A stretch of 64,000 bases of DNA from Laspinema palackyanum D2c (GTDB lineage Bacteria; Cyanobacteriota; Cyanobacteriia; Cyanobacteriales; Laspinemataceae), in the NCBI RefSeq assembly GCF_025370875.1, contig NZ_JAMXFD010000017.1:1-64000 (forward strand). The letters run 5' to 3'. A program made the position numbers and the translations under genes. The notes under the pieces were generated by a model that was not told the DNA's origin, did no database searches, and worked only from the letters and a program-made list of their open reading frames with translations. This document shows, piece by piece, positions 1-9,702 of this stretch (its first letter is position 1; every line of letters starts with the position of its first letter).

Positions 1-156
1 ACTATGATGTCAGATGCTATGTCTGTCATGGTTTTAAAATATTCCTCAACTCTCCTATTTTACCTGCGGAATGTGGGTTGAATCCAAATTTCATCGTAAT
101 AAATTCCCCTGAATCAAGAAGAAATGGCTAGAATATATCAAAATAAACCTGCCTCA

Positions 157-2007
157 TTACGAAGCAACATCTAAACATTCACAAGTTTGCAAGTCTTGCA
201 GGAAATCGAAATATCCTGAGCCAAACAGGTGCAAAACGTCTTGTGGGCGGGTCATCGCCACATAAAGTTCCCGTCTGGCTTCAACCGCATCTCCCACACC
301 AAACTGTTGCACCCACAACACAATCACCGCCTTGAACTCTAGCCCTAACGCGGACTTGACCGTAACGATTCGCACTCCCCGTTGAGCAGCACTGTAATGT
401 CGTTTTTCGTCATCGCCTTTCGTAATCCAGCAACATCCCAGTTCCAAGGTTTGCAGTTGTTCGCTCAGGTAAGTGAACGAGTTTTGCTCATGGTGACCGA
501 GATAGCGATAGATAATGGCAATATCCTCGGGCTGATAACCTTGGGCGACTAACCCCTGAATTTGTGAAAGTACCCCTTCGACTTCAGCCTGCCGGTTGTC
601 CATTAGATGCAGGATGGGGCGTTTTCCGCGTCGGAGTGCAGCTTTCGGTTCAACTATCGGAAAGGTCTCGTCATCGTCTTGTTCGCATAGTGACTGAATC
701 ATCTCCCAGGCGGCGGATAAAATCTGCTCGGTGTTACGATAGTTCTGGTTGAGCTTCCGCATCCGACCTTGGGCATTGATGCCGACAGATTTCCAGGTGA
801 ATTTTTGGCGGTTATAGAAACTTTGGGAGCGGTCGGAAACGATGAGCAAGTCGCCATCTTCTGGGTCTTTGAGTGCAAGTCGGCAAGCGGGAAACCACGA
901 AGGCGAAAACGTATGGGCTTCGTCAATCAGCACCGCATCCCATTTATTTTCTAAGGGCATTTGCTCTAAAATATTGACCAGCCGCTCACCGAGCAAGTCA
1001 TCGTAATTCTCCTTGTAAACCTGGGGGTTCGGTAGCCCACCTAGAATCGACTTAGCCCACTCGTGAAAGTGCATCACCTCGATTCGTTCTCGGTAAGCTG
1101 GGTTGTCATCTTGCTCGATAAGCGATCGCAACCAAGAAGCCAAAGTCATGTTGAAGCACAGCAACAGCACCCGTTTCTCAAACAGCCCACTGGCAACAAT
1201 TTTGGCCCGACTCAGCAAAATCAGAGTCTTGCCTGAACCGGCCACCCCACAAAATAAACGATGCCCAGATTGTAGCGAACGAGCCAGTTGTTCTTGTTTG
1301 TGGTCGAGGGTGCGGATGATAGTTGCATCGGGACGCAAGGATTGCCCTGTTGGAATGCTGGTGGGTTTGGCGGGTTCTTCCCGGATTTTGGCTTCGGGGT
1401 GGATGATGCCGCGAATGGTGCTAATTTGGTCTTCTTCTAGTTCCCAAAACTTGAAACGATGGGTGAAGAATTGCTCCAACCGCTTGATGAGTCCGCGCTC
1501 TCCCAAGTCCTCCCAGTCTAGCAACTCATCTCGGTAACAAACTTGCGGCTTTTCGAGGAGGGCATACAAATTAGACTCCCGCGCCTGGGCTTCGGTCATG
1601 TTCGTCATGATGGCCCCCACACCAATCGGAAATGCGAGTTTGCCTTGATGTTCGCCGTCATCCTGGCAGAGAATCGAATACCCTTTGAGTTGGTGCAGCA
1701 ACGCATCTAAATAGCCTTTTGCTTGGCGAAGTGGAGACTGACAACTTTCGATTTGCTCCCCTTGATTGACCTGAAAAAACTGGTTATCGGCGCTGGCTAT
1801 TTGCCTCGCACTCCAGCCTTTGACCTCTAGGACTAGCACCCCAAACGTGGGACCGACCACCACAAAATCGGGATATAGTCCATTCACGCTCGGCTCGTAG
1901 TAGACGAAAAAATCATCGGGCAACTCATCTCGGAGCAACTTAAACACTTTCTTCTCGCCCTGACTTGCCTTTGCCGGGACAGCATCGGGAACAATCGCAG
2001 CCATCAC
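157..2007 (-). CDS. NERD-domain UvrD-like helicase
   Basis: A 616-residue protein joining an N-terminal nuclease-related domain (NERD) to a superfamily 1 helicase core. NERD occupies about residues 15-130, with D47, E61 and K63 as the likely nuclease residues (PDFVV, LEVKG). The helicase part shows Walker A GVAGSGKT near 254-262, Walker B VLIDEAH, and motif VI-like ELYVAMTRPQD near the C-terminus. NERD-helicases are known as accessory DNA-processing enzymes, often carried by plasmids and defence islands. The protein starts at a double Met; either codon could be used. It stands alone, transcribed leftward. The domain call is secure; the biological role (repair, defence or plasmid processing) is inference. 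Confidence 0.88.
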   Translation of the reverse strand: MMAAIVPDAVPAKASQGEKKVFKLLRDELPDDFFVYYEPSVNGLYPDFVVVGPTFGVLVLEVKGWSARQIASADNQFFQVNQGEQIESCQSPLRQAKGYLDALLHQLKGYSILCQDDGEHQGKLAFPIGVGAIMTNMTEAQARESNLYALLEKPQVCYRDELLDWEDLGERGLIKRLEQFFTHRFKFWELEEDQISTIRGIIHPEAKIREEPAKPTSIPTGQSLRPDATIIRTLDHKQEQLARSLQSGHRLFCGVAGSGKTLILLSRAKIVASGLFEKRVLLLCFNMTLASWLRSLIEQDDNPAYRERIEVMHFHEWAKSILGGLPNPQVYKENYDDLLGERLVNILEQMPLENKWDAVLIDEAHTFSPSWFPACRLALKDPEDGDLLIVSDRSQSFYNRQKFTWKSVGINAQGRMRKLNQNYRNTEQILSAAWEMIQSLCEQDDDETFPIVEPKAALRRGKRPILHLMDNRQAEVEGVLSQIQGLVAQGYQPEDIAIIYRYLGHHEQNSFTYLSEQLQTLELGCCWITKGDDEKRHYSAAQRGVRIVTVKSALGLEFKAVIVLWVQQFGVGDAVEARRELYVAMTRPQDVLHLFGSGYFDFLQDLQTCECLDVAS

Positions 2008-2501
2008 ACCCTCCTCTATTCTTGCAGCCTTGTGGCTACAAAATGACCTGAATTTATTCGTAAGCTGATAATTGCCTCTGAATTGATGAGGCTCAAATCA
2101 CTCATTTTGTCATTATTAAACTCTATTAATTTGGAGTTGGTGTCTGTTTTGTGTATAACTTCACTAATTGTAATCTATTAATTTGTAGTAGCAAAAATTT
2201 GAACAAAACAAGCACAATTTTGTCAATTGGTGGAATTACGGAATTTTTCAGTCAGTTTCAAGCAGTCAAGGAGAATTCCTGGGTGATGCAATTTCACAGG
2301 GGACCGACCCAGGGCGACTCCCAGAAACCTAACGGGAAGGTGTCCAACGGTAGCAGTCGCATCTCAAGCCGAATCCACCACCGGCGCAGTGTAACCCAGA
2401 GTTGTCAGACCTTGATGCGATCGCTACCGGACTACCACCGACTCAGCCAGAGTATTGACCAGGAATAGTTCAGGGGATTGGGTCGGAACCAGACAAGCCC
2501 C
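2008..2501. other. Intergenic region, no gene supported
   Basis: About 490 bases between the NERD-helicase start and the broken gene. It is AT-rich close to the helicase and must hold its promoter. A plus-strand open frame at 2151-2468 has no recognisable protein features and no ribosome binding site, so I see nothing coding here. Confidence 0.5.
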
Positions 2502-2653
2502 TTAACCCGCATCATCTGAGCCATCCGGCTGCAACTCAAACTTGTTGTCACCTTGAATGGTCACATAACCATCAGAGAATCGAACATAAACCGTTTTGGT
2601 GTTTAGCGCTCGTTCTACCTGCCCAATTTGGCCGGTGTAGGGCCAGCCTTCTA

Positions 2654-3746
2654 AGCAGTCATGCAAAATTAATTGCATATTTCTTCCCCAGATTATCGAG
2701 GACATTAGTCACATAATCAACTAAATTTTGCCAACTTTTATAAGCTTCTATTTTAATCCATTCATATTTGAGAAATTTCCATAAAATTTCAATTAAATTT
2801 AGTTCAGGTGAATACGGAGGCAACCAAAATAGCTCCAGGTTCTTGGTCTTCCATTCTTCTAGTTTCCCTAGGACTGCGTTACTGGTGTGAATTGAAGCTT
2901 GGTCCATTACTACGACAGTTCTTTGGGTTAAGTTTTCACTAAATTTATCTAAAAACTTAATCAGTTTTTCGCTGTTTAGGTTTCCCGAATAGGTTTCATA
3001 TTTTAATTCATTTCGTCGATTCATTACTCCCAATACATTCAACCTTTTACTGGAAGAACTTGGAAGAATAATCCTCTGGAGTTTATCTTGCCATCCGTAA
3101 GGTAGTGAAGGCGTCAAAGACATCCCTGATTCATCTAAAAAATGCAAGTCGATTTCTCCATTTTTATCTAACTCTTTTAATTCTTTTAGTTTTTCTAGTT
3201 TGAACTCAAGCTCCCATTCAAAGGGACTTCCAGCCAATCCTCTCTTCATTCTTCTCCAGGTCATACCTAACTGCTTTAATATTCTTTTTATCGTGTCTTT
3301 GCTGACTTTAACTCCCCATGAGTCTTGAACTTGGTTTATGACCCTTTTTAGGTCTTTTGGTTCTGCTTTTACCCACTCCTTAACTTGCTGTTTTTGGGGA
3401 GGAGTTAATTTGGTTTTTCTTCCTCTTCCAGGTTGGTCATACAAGCCGGTTAATTTATTTTGCTCCCAGCGTTGAAACCAGTATTGTAAAGTTCGACGAC
3501 TTATTTTGAAAACTTCTAATAACTTTTCCATTTTAAAGCCTCTATGACTTAAAAGAATACAATGAGCTCTTTGCCTAACTTTATGATGCTGGCTATTTTG
3601 ATAAATTCTTTTTAGCATTTTTTCAGTTTCGGGACATAAATTTATAAATTTCATGGATAATTCTCCTTGTTTAGGCATATTTATTGCGTAAATTACTCAT
3701 TTTACATCAAACTTATAAAATATGCAATTAATTTTGCCTGACCGCT
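2654..3746 (-). mobile_element. IS630-family insertion sequence, complete
   Basis: A 1093-bp element bounded by TA dinucleotides at 2652-2653 and 3747-3748, the target duplication expected of IS630. Terminal inverted repeats of about 30 bp match with few differences. The core GCAAAATTAATTGCATATTT at 2663-2682 is the exact complement of 3718-3737, and the outer parts read AAGC(A/G)GTCA from each end. It carries one intact transposase gene on the minus strand and lies inside the gene whose parts flank it. Confidence 0.93.
2659..3654 (-). CDS. IS630-family transposase
   Basis: DDE transposase of about 331 residues. The N-terminal half is a helix-turn-helix region (FKISRRTLQYWFQRWEQ). The catalytic triad is visible as D in FLDESGMS, D in VVMDQASIH and E in SPELNLIEILW. 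I choose the start at 3654 because AAGGAG lies seven bases ahead of that ATG; an upstream ATG at 3678 lacks such a site. Many IS630 elements need a frameshift to make their transposase, but this frame is continuous and may be active. The final codons reach into the left inverted repeat. Confidence 0.93.
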   Translation of the reverse strand: MKFINLCPETEKMLKRIYQNSQHHKVRQRAHCILLSHRGFKMEKLLEVFKISRRTLQYWFQRWEQNKLTGLYDQPGRGRKTKLTPPQKQQVKEWVKAEPKDLKRVINQVQDSWGVKVSKDTIKRILKQLGMTWRRMKRGLAGSPFEWELEFKLEKLKELKELDKNGEIDLHFLDESGMSLTPSLPYGWQDKLQRIILPSSSSKRLNVLGVMNRRNELKYETYSGNLNSEKLIKFLDKFSENLTQRTVVVMDQASIHTSNAVLGKLEEWKTKNLELFWLPPYSPELNLIEILWKFLKYEWIKIEAYKSWQNLVDYVTNVLDNLGKKYAINFA

Positions 3747-4282
3747 TATCAAGCAAACCACGCGGTCCCCAGGCTGAAAACGAGACTCGCCGTATCGTTT
3801 TTTGCCGTGAACATCAGCGCGGATTTCTGCTAGTTCTTTCTGGCGCTCCTGCTCTTTTTTTTGTTGAATTTCTGCTTCTATCCGCTCTCGTTCTTTAAGC
3901 TCTTCTACCGTGATATCGTGATATGGAGACTACTTGCTTTACTCCTTAATCGGTAATTTTCTTGATATTCTTCGCATCGTAACAGTGGAGCTTGAGCTGA
4001 CTCATCTACTTTAGCAATTTCTGTGAGGGCGTGAATTGCATCTTTATAGCGCCAAATATCTCCACTCATCCCCTCGCGTTCCAAAATTTGAATTATCTCC
4101 GCATTTCCTGCACCAAATTCTCCTAGTCTCCATAATATTTTGCCAATTAGCTTATAATTATCTCCATACTGAACCCAGCTATGATACATAGCAATTACTT
4201 CGGATGCGGATTTTGCTTCAGGCAGTGTACGGAGCAAAACCTCATCAGTGCCATTCGTGTACTTTTCACGAAAAAGACTCAT

Positions 4283-4473
4283 ATTATAACTCCTGGTTTA
4301 GTTAAATAATTGACGGATTAAAATCGGGTCAATCAACAGCATTATTTTAATGAAATCAACCCTAGCTAAAAGAACGATGCTTCTCGAAAAATAAGCCTTT
4401 GAATGCCACCTGCCGACCATCAACCTCCAATTGGGCTAAACTGTAACGGTTTGTACTTATCTCATAATAAGCT
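4283..4473. other. Intergenic region with a degenerate palindrome copy
   Basis: No gene. At 4436-4456 there is AAACTGTAACGG followed by a weak second arm, a degenerate member of the dispersed palindrome family described elsewhere in this annotation. Confidence 0.4.
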
Positions 4474-4986
4474 TCATGCTTTCTGGATTAATGGAACTAA
4501 GTGCATCATATAATCTTGCTTTCCAATGGGTACGCCAGTCATGCGGAGGATATCGTAAGCCGTAACTAGATGGAAGTAGAAGTTGGGAATCAGAAAATCG
4601 TTGATGTATGCATGACCGAACATTTCGAGGTAACGGCCTTGGCTGAGGTCGATGCGGACCAACTCATTGAGCTTTTCATCTTCGGCATGAATGCTTGCAA
4701 GCAGTTCTTGGGTATTCGCGATATGTTCGTAGGCTGCCGCAACAGAGGTGACTTGTGGATCAAGATTATCCATCGGTTTGCCGCTACACCATAGAGCAAA
4801 GTTGCGAGGTTGATTACAGGTAAAAGCAATCTGCGTACCAAAGGGCAGCATATCAGCCGCAATCCGCTGGTCGAGAAAGGACTCACTCTCACCGAAATGC
4901 GTCTGGGCTAACTTTAGAAGGTGTTCGAGAGTCGTTAGGCGGCTTTGGAAGAGGGTTACGATTGAATCTATAGTTTGACTGGACAT
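4474..4986 (-). CDS. DUF1993 family protein
   Basis: About 170 residues from MSSQTIDSIV to the end. The family is alpha-helical and related to the DinB/YfiT four-helix bundle fold. Typical features seen are the opening segment with long helices, RIAADMLPFGTQIAFTCNQPRNFALW, and the closing NFYFHLVTAYDILRMTGVPIGK. Function is not established for the family. The frame is open further upstream to 5172, but the N-terminal extension does not look like protein, so the start at 4986 is preferred. It faces repeat-rich non-coding DNA on its upstream side. Confidence 0.82.
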   Translation of the reverse strand: MSSQTIDSIVTLFQSRLTTLEHLLKLAQTHFGESESFLDQRIAADMLPFGTQIAFTCNQPRNFALWCSGKPMDNLDPQVTSVAAAYEHIANTQELLASIHAEDEKLNELVRIDLSQGRYLEMFGHAYINDFLIPNFYFHLVTAYDILRMTGVPIGKQDYMMHLVPLIQKA

Positions 4987-5172
4987 TTTGCGCTCTTTTA
5001 ATGCAAGGGTCATCGTAGCCGACTTGACCCCCGGCTGCCACTGTATCCAGTTGCGTGGCGATCGCATTAGCCGCCGAGTTTCCAGGAGCCAAAGCGGTTT
5101 GTGCAATTGTAGCAGAGACGTATCGCCGCTGCTGATGGCAAACTGCCTCATTTTGATGGGTTGGTGACTCAT

Positions 5173-6336
5173 GCGCGTCGCTTAGATTTCAGGCTGTAAG
5201 TTCTTCTTCCTAGAACGTACTGGCAACAATGTCGGTGGTTTGACACATCTTCTCACAACTGGCAAAAATGTTATGCCGATCGCCACTGACTGAGTTAGAA
5301 GCAATCGCCACCAATCGACCCGACAAGATTCAGAACCCTTCGCCAACTAACCCGACACAATTCAGAGCCAAAGCATCAGACTCAAACTGCACCGGCGCTC
5401 ATTCCAAGCTAGATTCATTCCCAGCAATCCAGTTACCATCAAGCCGATCGCTACTGACTGACCCCAAGACAATTTGGAACCCATCGCCGCCGACTAACTT
5501 GCAGCCAAGCCACCCGCCGACCATCAACCCAGCGCTCGGCAACCATTCCAGGCAACCGCGATTCGGCCAACGATGCACAGGAACATCAACGGCTCAAAAC
5601 TAGGCAGTGAGTAATTTACCCAGGCAGTTGCCAACGAGCACGAGAAGGGCATCAACTCAACAAGGCGGCCACTCAGCAACTCCACGAAGTATCAACCTGG
5701 TGACTGGCAACTCAACCAGCAGAGCGATCGGCCTCAACTCGGTGAACCCACTCGACACAAGCAATCGCCAACTTGACCAGGGACCGTAACTGGACGAGTG
5801 CGATCGGCCTCAACCCGGTGAATCAATTCGACACCAGCGATCGCCAACTTGACCAGGGACCGTAACTGGACGAGTGCGATCGCCCTCACCGAGAATGAAT
5901 CCACTCGACTAGGCGATCACCAACTTGACCCAGTGAATTGACTCGACTAGGCGATCGGCCTCAACTCGGTGAACCCACTCGACTAGACGATAGGCTCCGG
6001 CATAGCTACGCTTACGGCAACCTGACCAGGGGTCGCAACTCAACCAGGCGATCGCATCTCATCAAAGACCACCAACTCCCCGGCAATGGCAACTCACCCA
6101 AACGAGCATCCACTCAACCCGTGCGGTCGCCACTCAACCCGGTCCAGTCAGGAATTAGCATCCATCCCCAGGCGTTTAAGATTGACTGGATTGATTGCCC
6201 ACATTCGGATTCAGCCTGCCTTGTTCCCGTAGTCGGTATCGCAGTGCCACAGTCCTGGTCACCCAACATAGCGATCGCTATCGCATCTAAGACAAACCCG
6301 CCCCAACGAGTCCCTATTCAGTTGTTCGCAAATCCA
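5173..6336. repeat. Non-coding region of degenerate HIP1-rich repeats
   Basis: More than 1.1 kb without a supported gene, built from imperfect tandem units containing GCGATCG. A block of about 43 bp starting at 5764 recurs at 5840, a 76-bp period. A 33-bp block at 5723 recurs at 5951. Phrases such as CAACTTGACC, CCACTCGAC and CAACTCGGTGAA recur between them. Several open frames cross the block, but their Ser/Thr/Pro/Asn-rich composition merely reflects the repeats. The region could be an expanded intergenic repeat; a replication or segregation role is possible but unproven. Confidence 0.6.
5988..6017 (+). repeat. Short dispersed repeat, SDR copy 1
   Basis: Member of a roughly 32-bp family with the pattern GGCGATnnC, then CTACGGNATAGC, then TGCGCTTACCG. 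This copy reads CGATAGGCTCCGGCATAGCT, then ACGCTTACGG. Confidence 0.6.
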
Positions 6337-9210
6337 TCACGCCATGAATCCCCTCAACCGGACCCGTTCGGATTCCGACAACAAGGACCATGCAGATTGG
6401 AAGAACTCCTCAAAATAGTGTTCGTAAATTTCAGAGAACAGATTGCGAATCTCATGGAAGGCATCCGGATTATCAGCGAGGGCCAACCATTCGGCACAGT
6501 CTCGGATGTCCTGTTCAGTGGGGGACGCAATTGGGTCGGCTGACGCAGTTTCTGGCTGGGCTGACGCAGTGGCTGACGCAGTGGCTGACGCTGTATCGCT
6601 TTGCTGACAAGGAACTGACGCAATGAGGTCAGATTTTTCAACTGATTTCTCAGTTACGTTCACATCAACGATGCAATTGGATGGATTATCTTTTTGTTCA
6701 ACAGTTGGCAAAATTGCGTCAGTTGCGTCAGTTGCCTTCTGGGTGTGGGTTGTAGCGTCAGGCATTGCGTCAGGACTGACGCAGTTTGCGTCAGGCGGTT
6801 CATCCGCAAAGGCCAAGTCCATCAGGTAGGTCCCGTTTTCATCACGACCCTTTCGGGCATTCGTGAAAATGCTGAGGATACGAGCCGGGACCTGGTTGAC
6901 TGCTTTGCACAGCCGGTCAAATTGGTTGGGTAGGTCGTACCACAGCAATTTTTCCTTGCCCTTGTCGGTTTTTTCCTTTTCCAGAGTCCCTGTGTCCAGG
7001 TACCACTGTGTCAACGCCTCCCAGATTTCCCCGGCATAGAGTTTCGACCCTTTGCAGAACGTCAGGCCCGTATCCTTGGCGAACTGCCAGAGGTGGCTCG
7101 ATTCGCATTGAATCGCTTCCAATGCCTCGGCACAGGCTTGATAGTCGATGCCTTCTGCCATCAGCGCCACCAACGACTCCAGAATTCGATTCAGGAACGC
7201 CGGGGCCACGTTTTCCCGGACAAATTCTGGGTCATATTTAAAGCGTGGGTCTGCGGGGAGTTCGTTTTTGGTGGGGTCTGGGTTGCTCTTGAAAGTCTTC
7301 GTGAATGCGATGACCCCATAGCGAGTCTCAATCGCGTTCAAGGAAGCAGTCAGTCGGGGTGGGTCGTTGACGTTGAACAGATGGACACATTTGGGGGAAA
7401 TTTGATACTCGTCCTGGCCCTTGCGTTCAACTGGAAACGAGTTGTCCCCGGTGATGGCAACTTTCAGCATTTGCAATCGGTCCAGTTTCACTTTGTCCGG
7501 GTTTTCTGAGGGCCAGTTGACTCGGGAGCGTTCAATCGCGGCCACCGGGAATTTCCGACCGGCATCCGCTTGGGCAAAGTCGCCAAACCCGACACTTGTC
7601 AATCCTTGACCGCCATAGAGTAACGAAACCACCTCGCGCAGCGAATCCTTGCCGTTGCTCCCATTTCCTTTCAAGAGCAGGGCTTTGACTTCCCGACCCT
7701 TATGGGAACGCACAGTCATCAAATCCAATGATGCGGCAATGGTCCGTAGGAAGACGGCGCGTTGGGCTGGGTCTAGGGCTTCGAGGAGGCGATCGCAATC
7801 GGTCGGGTCAGCGTGAGGGTCGTACTTGACTTGTGGGGCATATAGGTAAAGGTGTTTGTTCGGGTCATGCGGAACGAGTTTCCAGGATGGCTTAGGACCC
7901 TTCCAAGAAATTTCTAGGACTCCGTTGGTGCAGTTCAGACCGGGGGGATTGGTTTCCGATGAGTCAATGCCCAACGAAATTTTGACCCATTGGAGAATCT
8001 CGGCTACCTTGCGCGGGTAAGCGTAGGGGAACCGAACTGAGCCATTTTTCTGGATGACCGGATAGTTATTGCAGTATTGACGAATCCGGCTTAATTCTTT
8101 GATGTCTGTGGAATATTCGTAGTGCGTTCCATTCCAAAAATAGAGCTTGCCCTCGACACAAATCCAAGGTTTATCACCGTACAACGATTCAAGTGCTTGC
8201 TGGGTAACTTCCACCTGCGGTCCCGCCTCAACGGGTGCGGCAATCGGTCGGCTTGCAGCTTCCTTGAGTTCGGCTTTGAGTTTGGCGACTAACTCCGTTC
8301 CCATCGCTGCCACCATCTCGCGGATGTCACCTTTGTTGGGTAGGTCGCGATAAATCGCCAACGGGTCAAGCTGAAGACAAGGCACTTGCTGCCGTGCCGC
8401 TGCCGTCACTACTTTCGCCGCTTTGCTGAGTCCTGCTGCATCGTTGTCCGGCAAGATGGCAACTGCTGCATTTTCGTGGACTTCTTGCAGCCGCCGCAGG
8501 AAACTTTCCAGTTCGACTTCAGTCCAGGCGCTTCCTTGAAAGGTCACTGCCGCCAGTCCCAGACTCCGGGCAATCTCTACGCAGCCCTCACCTTCGACGA
8601 GCAACAGGACCGGGAATCCATCGCTCACTGAACTGATCGCCTGGAATGCTTCCTCTTCCCGGTAGGCTTTCCAGGATTTGTCCCCCTTGGTCCAGACTGG
8701 CAACCCATCCTCGTTCAAGTGGCACTGCCGGAATGTCTTGCGATGACCTTTTTTATTGGTATCTTCCCACTCAAACCGATACACCGCTTGGGTTGCACTG
8801 TAGCGATACACAATTTCAGTGGCATGGGTTGGCACACCCTTCGGCACAAAACTTGGTTTCTGTTGTTGGGGTGCTTCTGTCACGGAACCCACTCGCACAA
8901 GCACCGGCTCTCCTTCTGGCATCTGCACCGGCGCGGGGGCGTCATGACGACGGACGACTGGGGCCATAATCTTAGCGTGCCAGGGGGCCACTGCTTGTCG
9001 GATGTCTTGGCATTCGCAGCCGTTCCAACATTGATAAGCGCCATTTTTCGGGTCAACGGTCAGATTGTTATTTTTGCAAACCGGGCAGTAGTAACGGTTT
9101 TTGCCTTTTGCGGGTTTCAGAGTTCCGAGGAAGTTGCGGATGTCAAACGAAGAATTTTTCTCAGAGACTGGCAAAACGCTCTGAGAAATGCTACCTTGTT
9201 GGTAAAGCAT
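6337..9210 (-). CDS. Plasmid/phage-type primase with SF3-like helicase domain
   Basis: A 957-residue replication protein. The N-terminus holds a zinc-finger primase segment (C42, C45, C61, C65/C67; YCPVC and CWNGCEC). A TOPRIM-like stretch follows (LLLVEGEGCVEIA; AILPDNDAAG near 225-270). Then comes a D5/P4-type superfamily 3 helicase with Walker A KGNGSNGKDS near 510-520 and the conserved HLFNVNDPPRL region. Such proteins unwind and prime plasmid or phage DNA. The zinc segment closely resembles that of the replication protein at 40521. The C-terminal part is low-complexity (ATDATDA, TASATASATASA), caused by many TGACGCA heptamers in the DNA. An AGGAG lies about ten bases before the start. 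Confidence 0.85.
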   Translation of the reverse strand: MLYQQGSISQSVLPVSEKNSSFDIRNFLGTLKPAKGKNRYYCPVCKNNNLTVDPKNGAYQCWNGCECQDIRQAVAPWHAKIMAPVVRRHDAPAPVQMPEGEPVLVRVGSVTEAPQQQKPSFVPKGVPTHATEIVYRYSATQAVYRFEWEDTNKKGHRKTFRQCHLNEDGLPVWTKGDKSWKAYREEEAFQAISSVSDGFPVLLLVEGEGCVEIARSLGLAAVTFQGSAWTEVELESFLRRLQEVHENAAVAILPDNDAAGLSKAAKVVTAAARQQVPCLQLDPLAIYRDLPNKGDIREMVAAMGTELVAKLKAELKEAASRPIAAPVEAGPQVEVTQQALESLYGDKPWICVEGKLYFWNGTHYEYSTDIKELSRIRQYCNNYPVIQKNGSVRFPYAYPRKVAEILQWVKISLGIDSSETNPPGLNCTNGVLEISWKGPKPSWKLVPHDPNKHLYLYAPQVKYDPHADPTDCDRLLEALDPAQRAVFLRTIAASLDLMTVRSHKGREVKALLLKGNGSNGKDSLREVVSLLYGGQGLTSVGFGDFAQADAGRKFPVAAIERSRVNWPSENPDKVKLDRLQMLKVAITGDNSFPVERKGQDEYQISPKCVHLFNVNDPPRLTASLNAIETRYGVIAFTKTFKSNPDPTKNELPADPRFKYDPEFVRENVAPAFLNRILESLVALMAEGIDYQACAEALEAIQCESSHLWQFAKDTGLTFCKGSKLYAGEIWEALTQWYLDTGTLEKEKTDKGKEKLLWYDLPNQFDRLCKAVNQVPARILSIFTNARKGRDENGTYLMDLAFADEPPDANCVSPDAMPDATTHTQKATDATDAILPTVEQKDNPSNCIVDVNVTEKSVEKSDLIASVPCQQSDTASATASATASAQPETASADPIASPTEQDIRDCAEWLALADNPDAFHEIRNLFSEIYEHYFEEFFQSAWSLLSESERVRLRGFMA
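6541..6793. repeat. Cluster of TGACGCA heptamers inside the primase gene
   Basis: TGACGCA or its complement TGCGTCA occurs at 6541, 6562, 6574, 6616, 6715, 6724, 6766, 6777 and 6787, with near copies at 6586 and 6754. The spacing is partly regular (12 bp between 6562, 6574 and 6586). It underlies the Ala/Ser/Thr-rich stretch of the protein. Confidence 0.6.
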
Positions 9211-9511
9211 TAGTTATGTGCTCCTGGTCCTTTCAGGGGTTTACTAGAGTCGGGGTGGTTCCAAGCACCTCGGCTCATGCTTTTTATTATACAGATTTTT
9301 TCTTCGTTGCAACAAAAATTAAATTAAGAATTGTAAGAGGGGAATCCCTTGCACCAATTGCGTTCCAATTCCTAGTCCCTTAGTAAATGAGACCCACACT
9401 AAGGCCATTTGTAATTCATTTGTAATCTGGTTTTAATCCAGTTTAAAATCGCTTTAACACTTGCTGGGTCTAGCTTCTATGGATTCAGGCTAGATTCAGA
9501 CAAGGTGAGAT

Positions 9512-9564
9512 AACTGCAAACTTTACAGGTTGGTGTGTGAGATAACTGAAAAGGGTTACAGTTT
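9512..9564. promoter_or_regulatory. Two copies of the dispersed palindrome
   Basis: Copy A at 9512-9531 reads AACTGCAAAC then TTTACAGGTT. Copy B at 9544-9564 reads AACTGAAAAG then GGTTACAGTTT. They lie 32 bp apart centre to centre, about three helical turns, which would put bound proteins on the same face. Binding is inference. Confidence 0.5.
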
Positions 9565-9670
9565 GGTGCAAGGTCCCCACCCGCGCCGGTGGCAGTTGCC
9601 CGGTCTCCCGTTCGCCATAATCGCGGATTTGGTCCCACTTCCACTCCATTGCCATAGAGTCAGCTTGATG

Positions 9671-9702
9671 CGGTAAGCGGAGCTATCCCGTAGGGAATCG
9701 CC
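9671..9702 (-). repeat. Short dispersed repeat, SDR copy 2
   Basis: Reads CGGTAAGCGGAGCTATCCCG then TAGGGAATCGCC, the reverse orientation of the family pattern. Confidence 0.6.

Larger units (their letters stand above)
2502..4282 (-). pseudogene. Gene broken by an 8-bp duplication and by IS630
   Basis: An uncharacterised gene interrupted twice. The N-terminal part (4282 down to 3905, 125 residues, from MSLFREKYT) runs into a stop because the octamer CGTGATAT (plus strand) is tandemly duplicated at 3909-3916 and 3917-3924. Removing one copy restores the frame into a charged coiled-coil stretch (HITVEELKERERIEAE). The C-terminal part is then split by an IS630 element at 2654-3746. Removing the element and one TA restores the frame as GDRVVCLIEGWPYTG, an SH3/KOW-like beta segment ending at 2502. 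The reconstructed product would have helical repeats, a coiled coil and an SH3-like tail. Its function is unknown. Both lesions are read directly from the sequence. Confidence 0.85.

Noticed and set aside
2151-2468. Plus-strand open frame of 105 codons between the helicase and the broken gene
   Set aside because: No ribosome binding site, no domain-like pattern and composition unlike the real genes; treated as chance.
5268-6543. Three open frames across the repeat block
   Set aside because: They simply translate HIP1-rich repeats into Ser/Thr/Asn/Pro-rich peptides and overlap the primase gene on the other strand.
6337-9210. Prophage indicated by the D5-type primase
   Set aside because: No capsid, terminase, portal or tail genes are visible anywhere in the window; a plasmid origin explains the primase.
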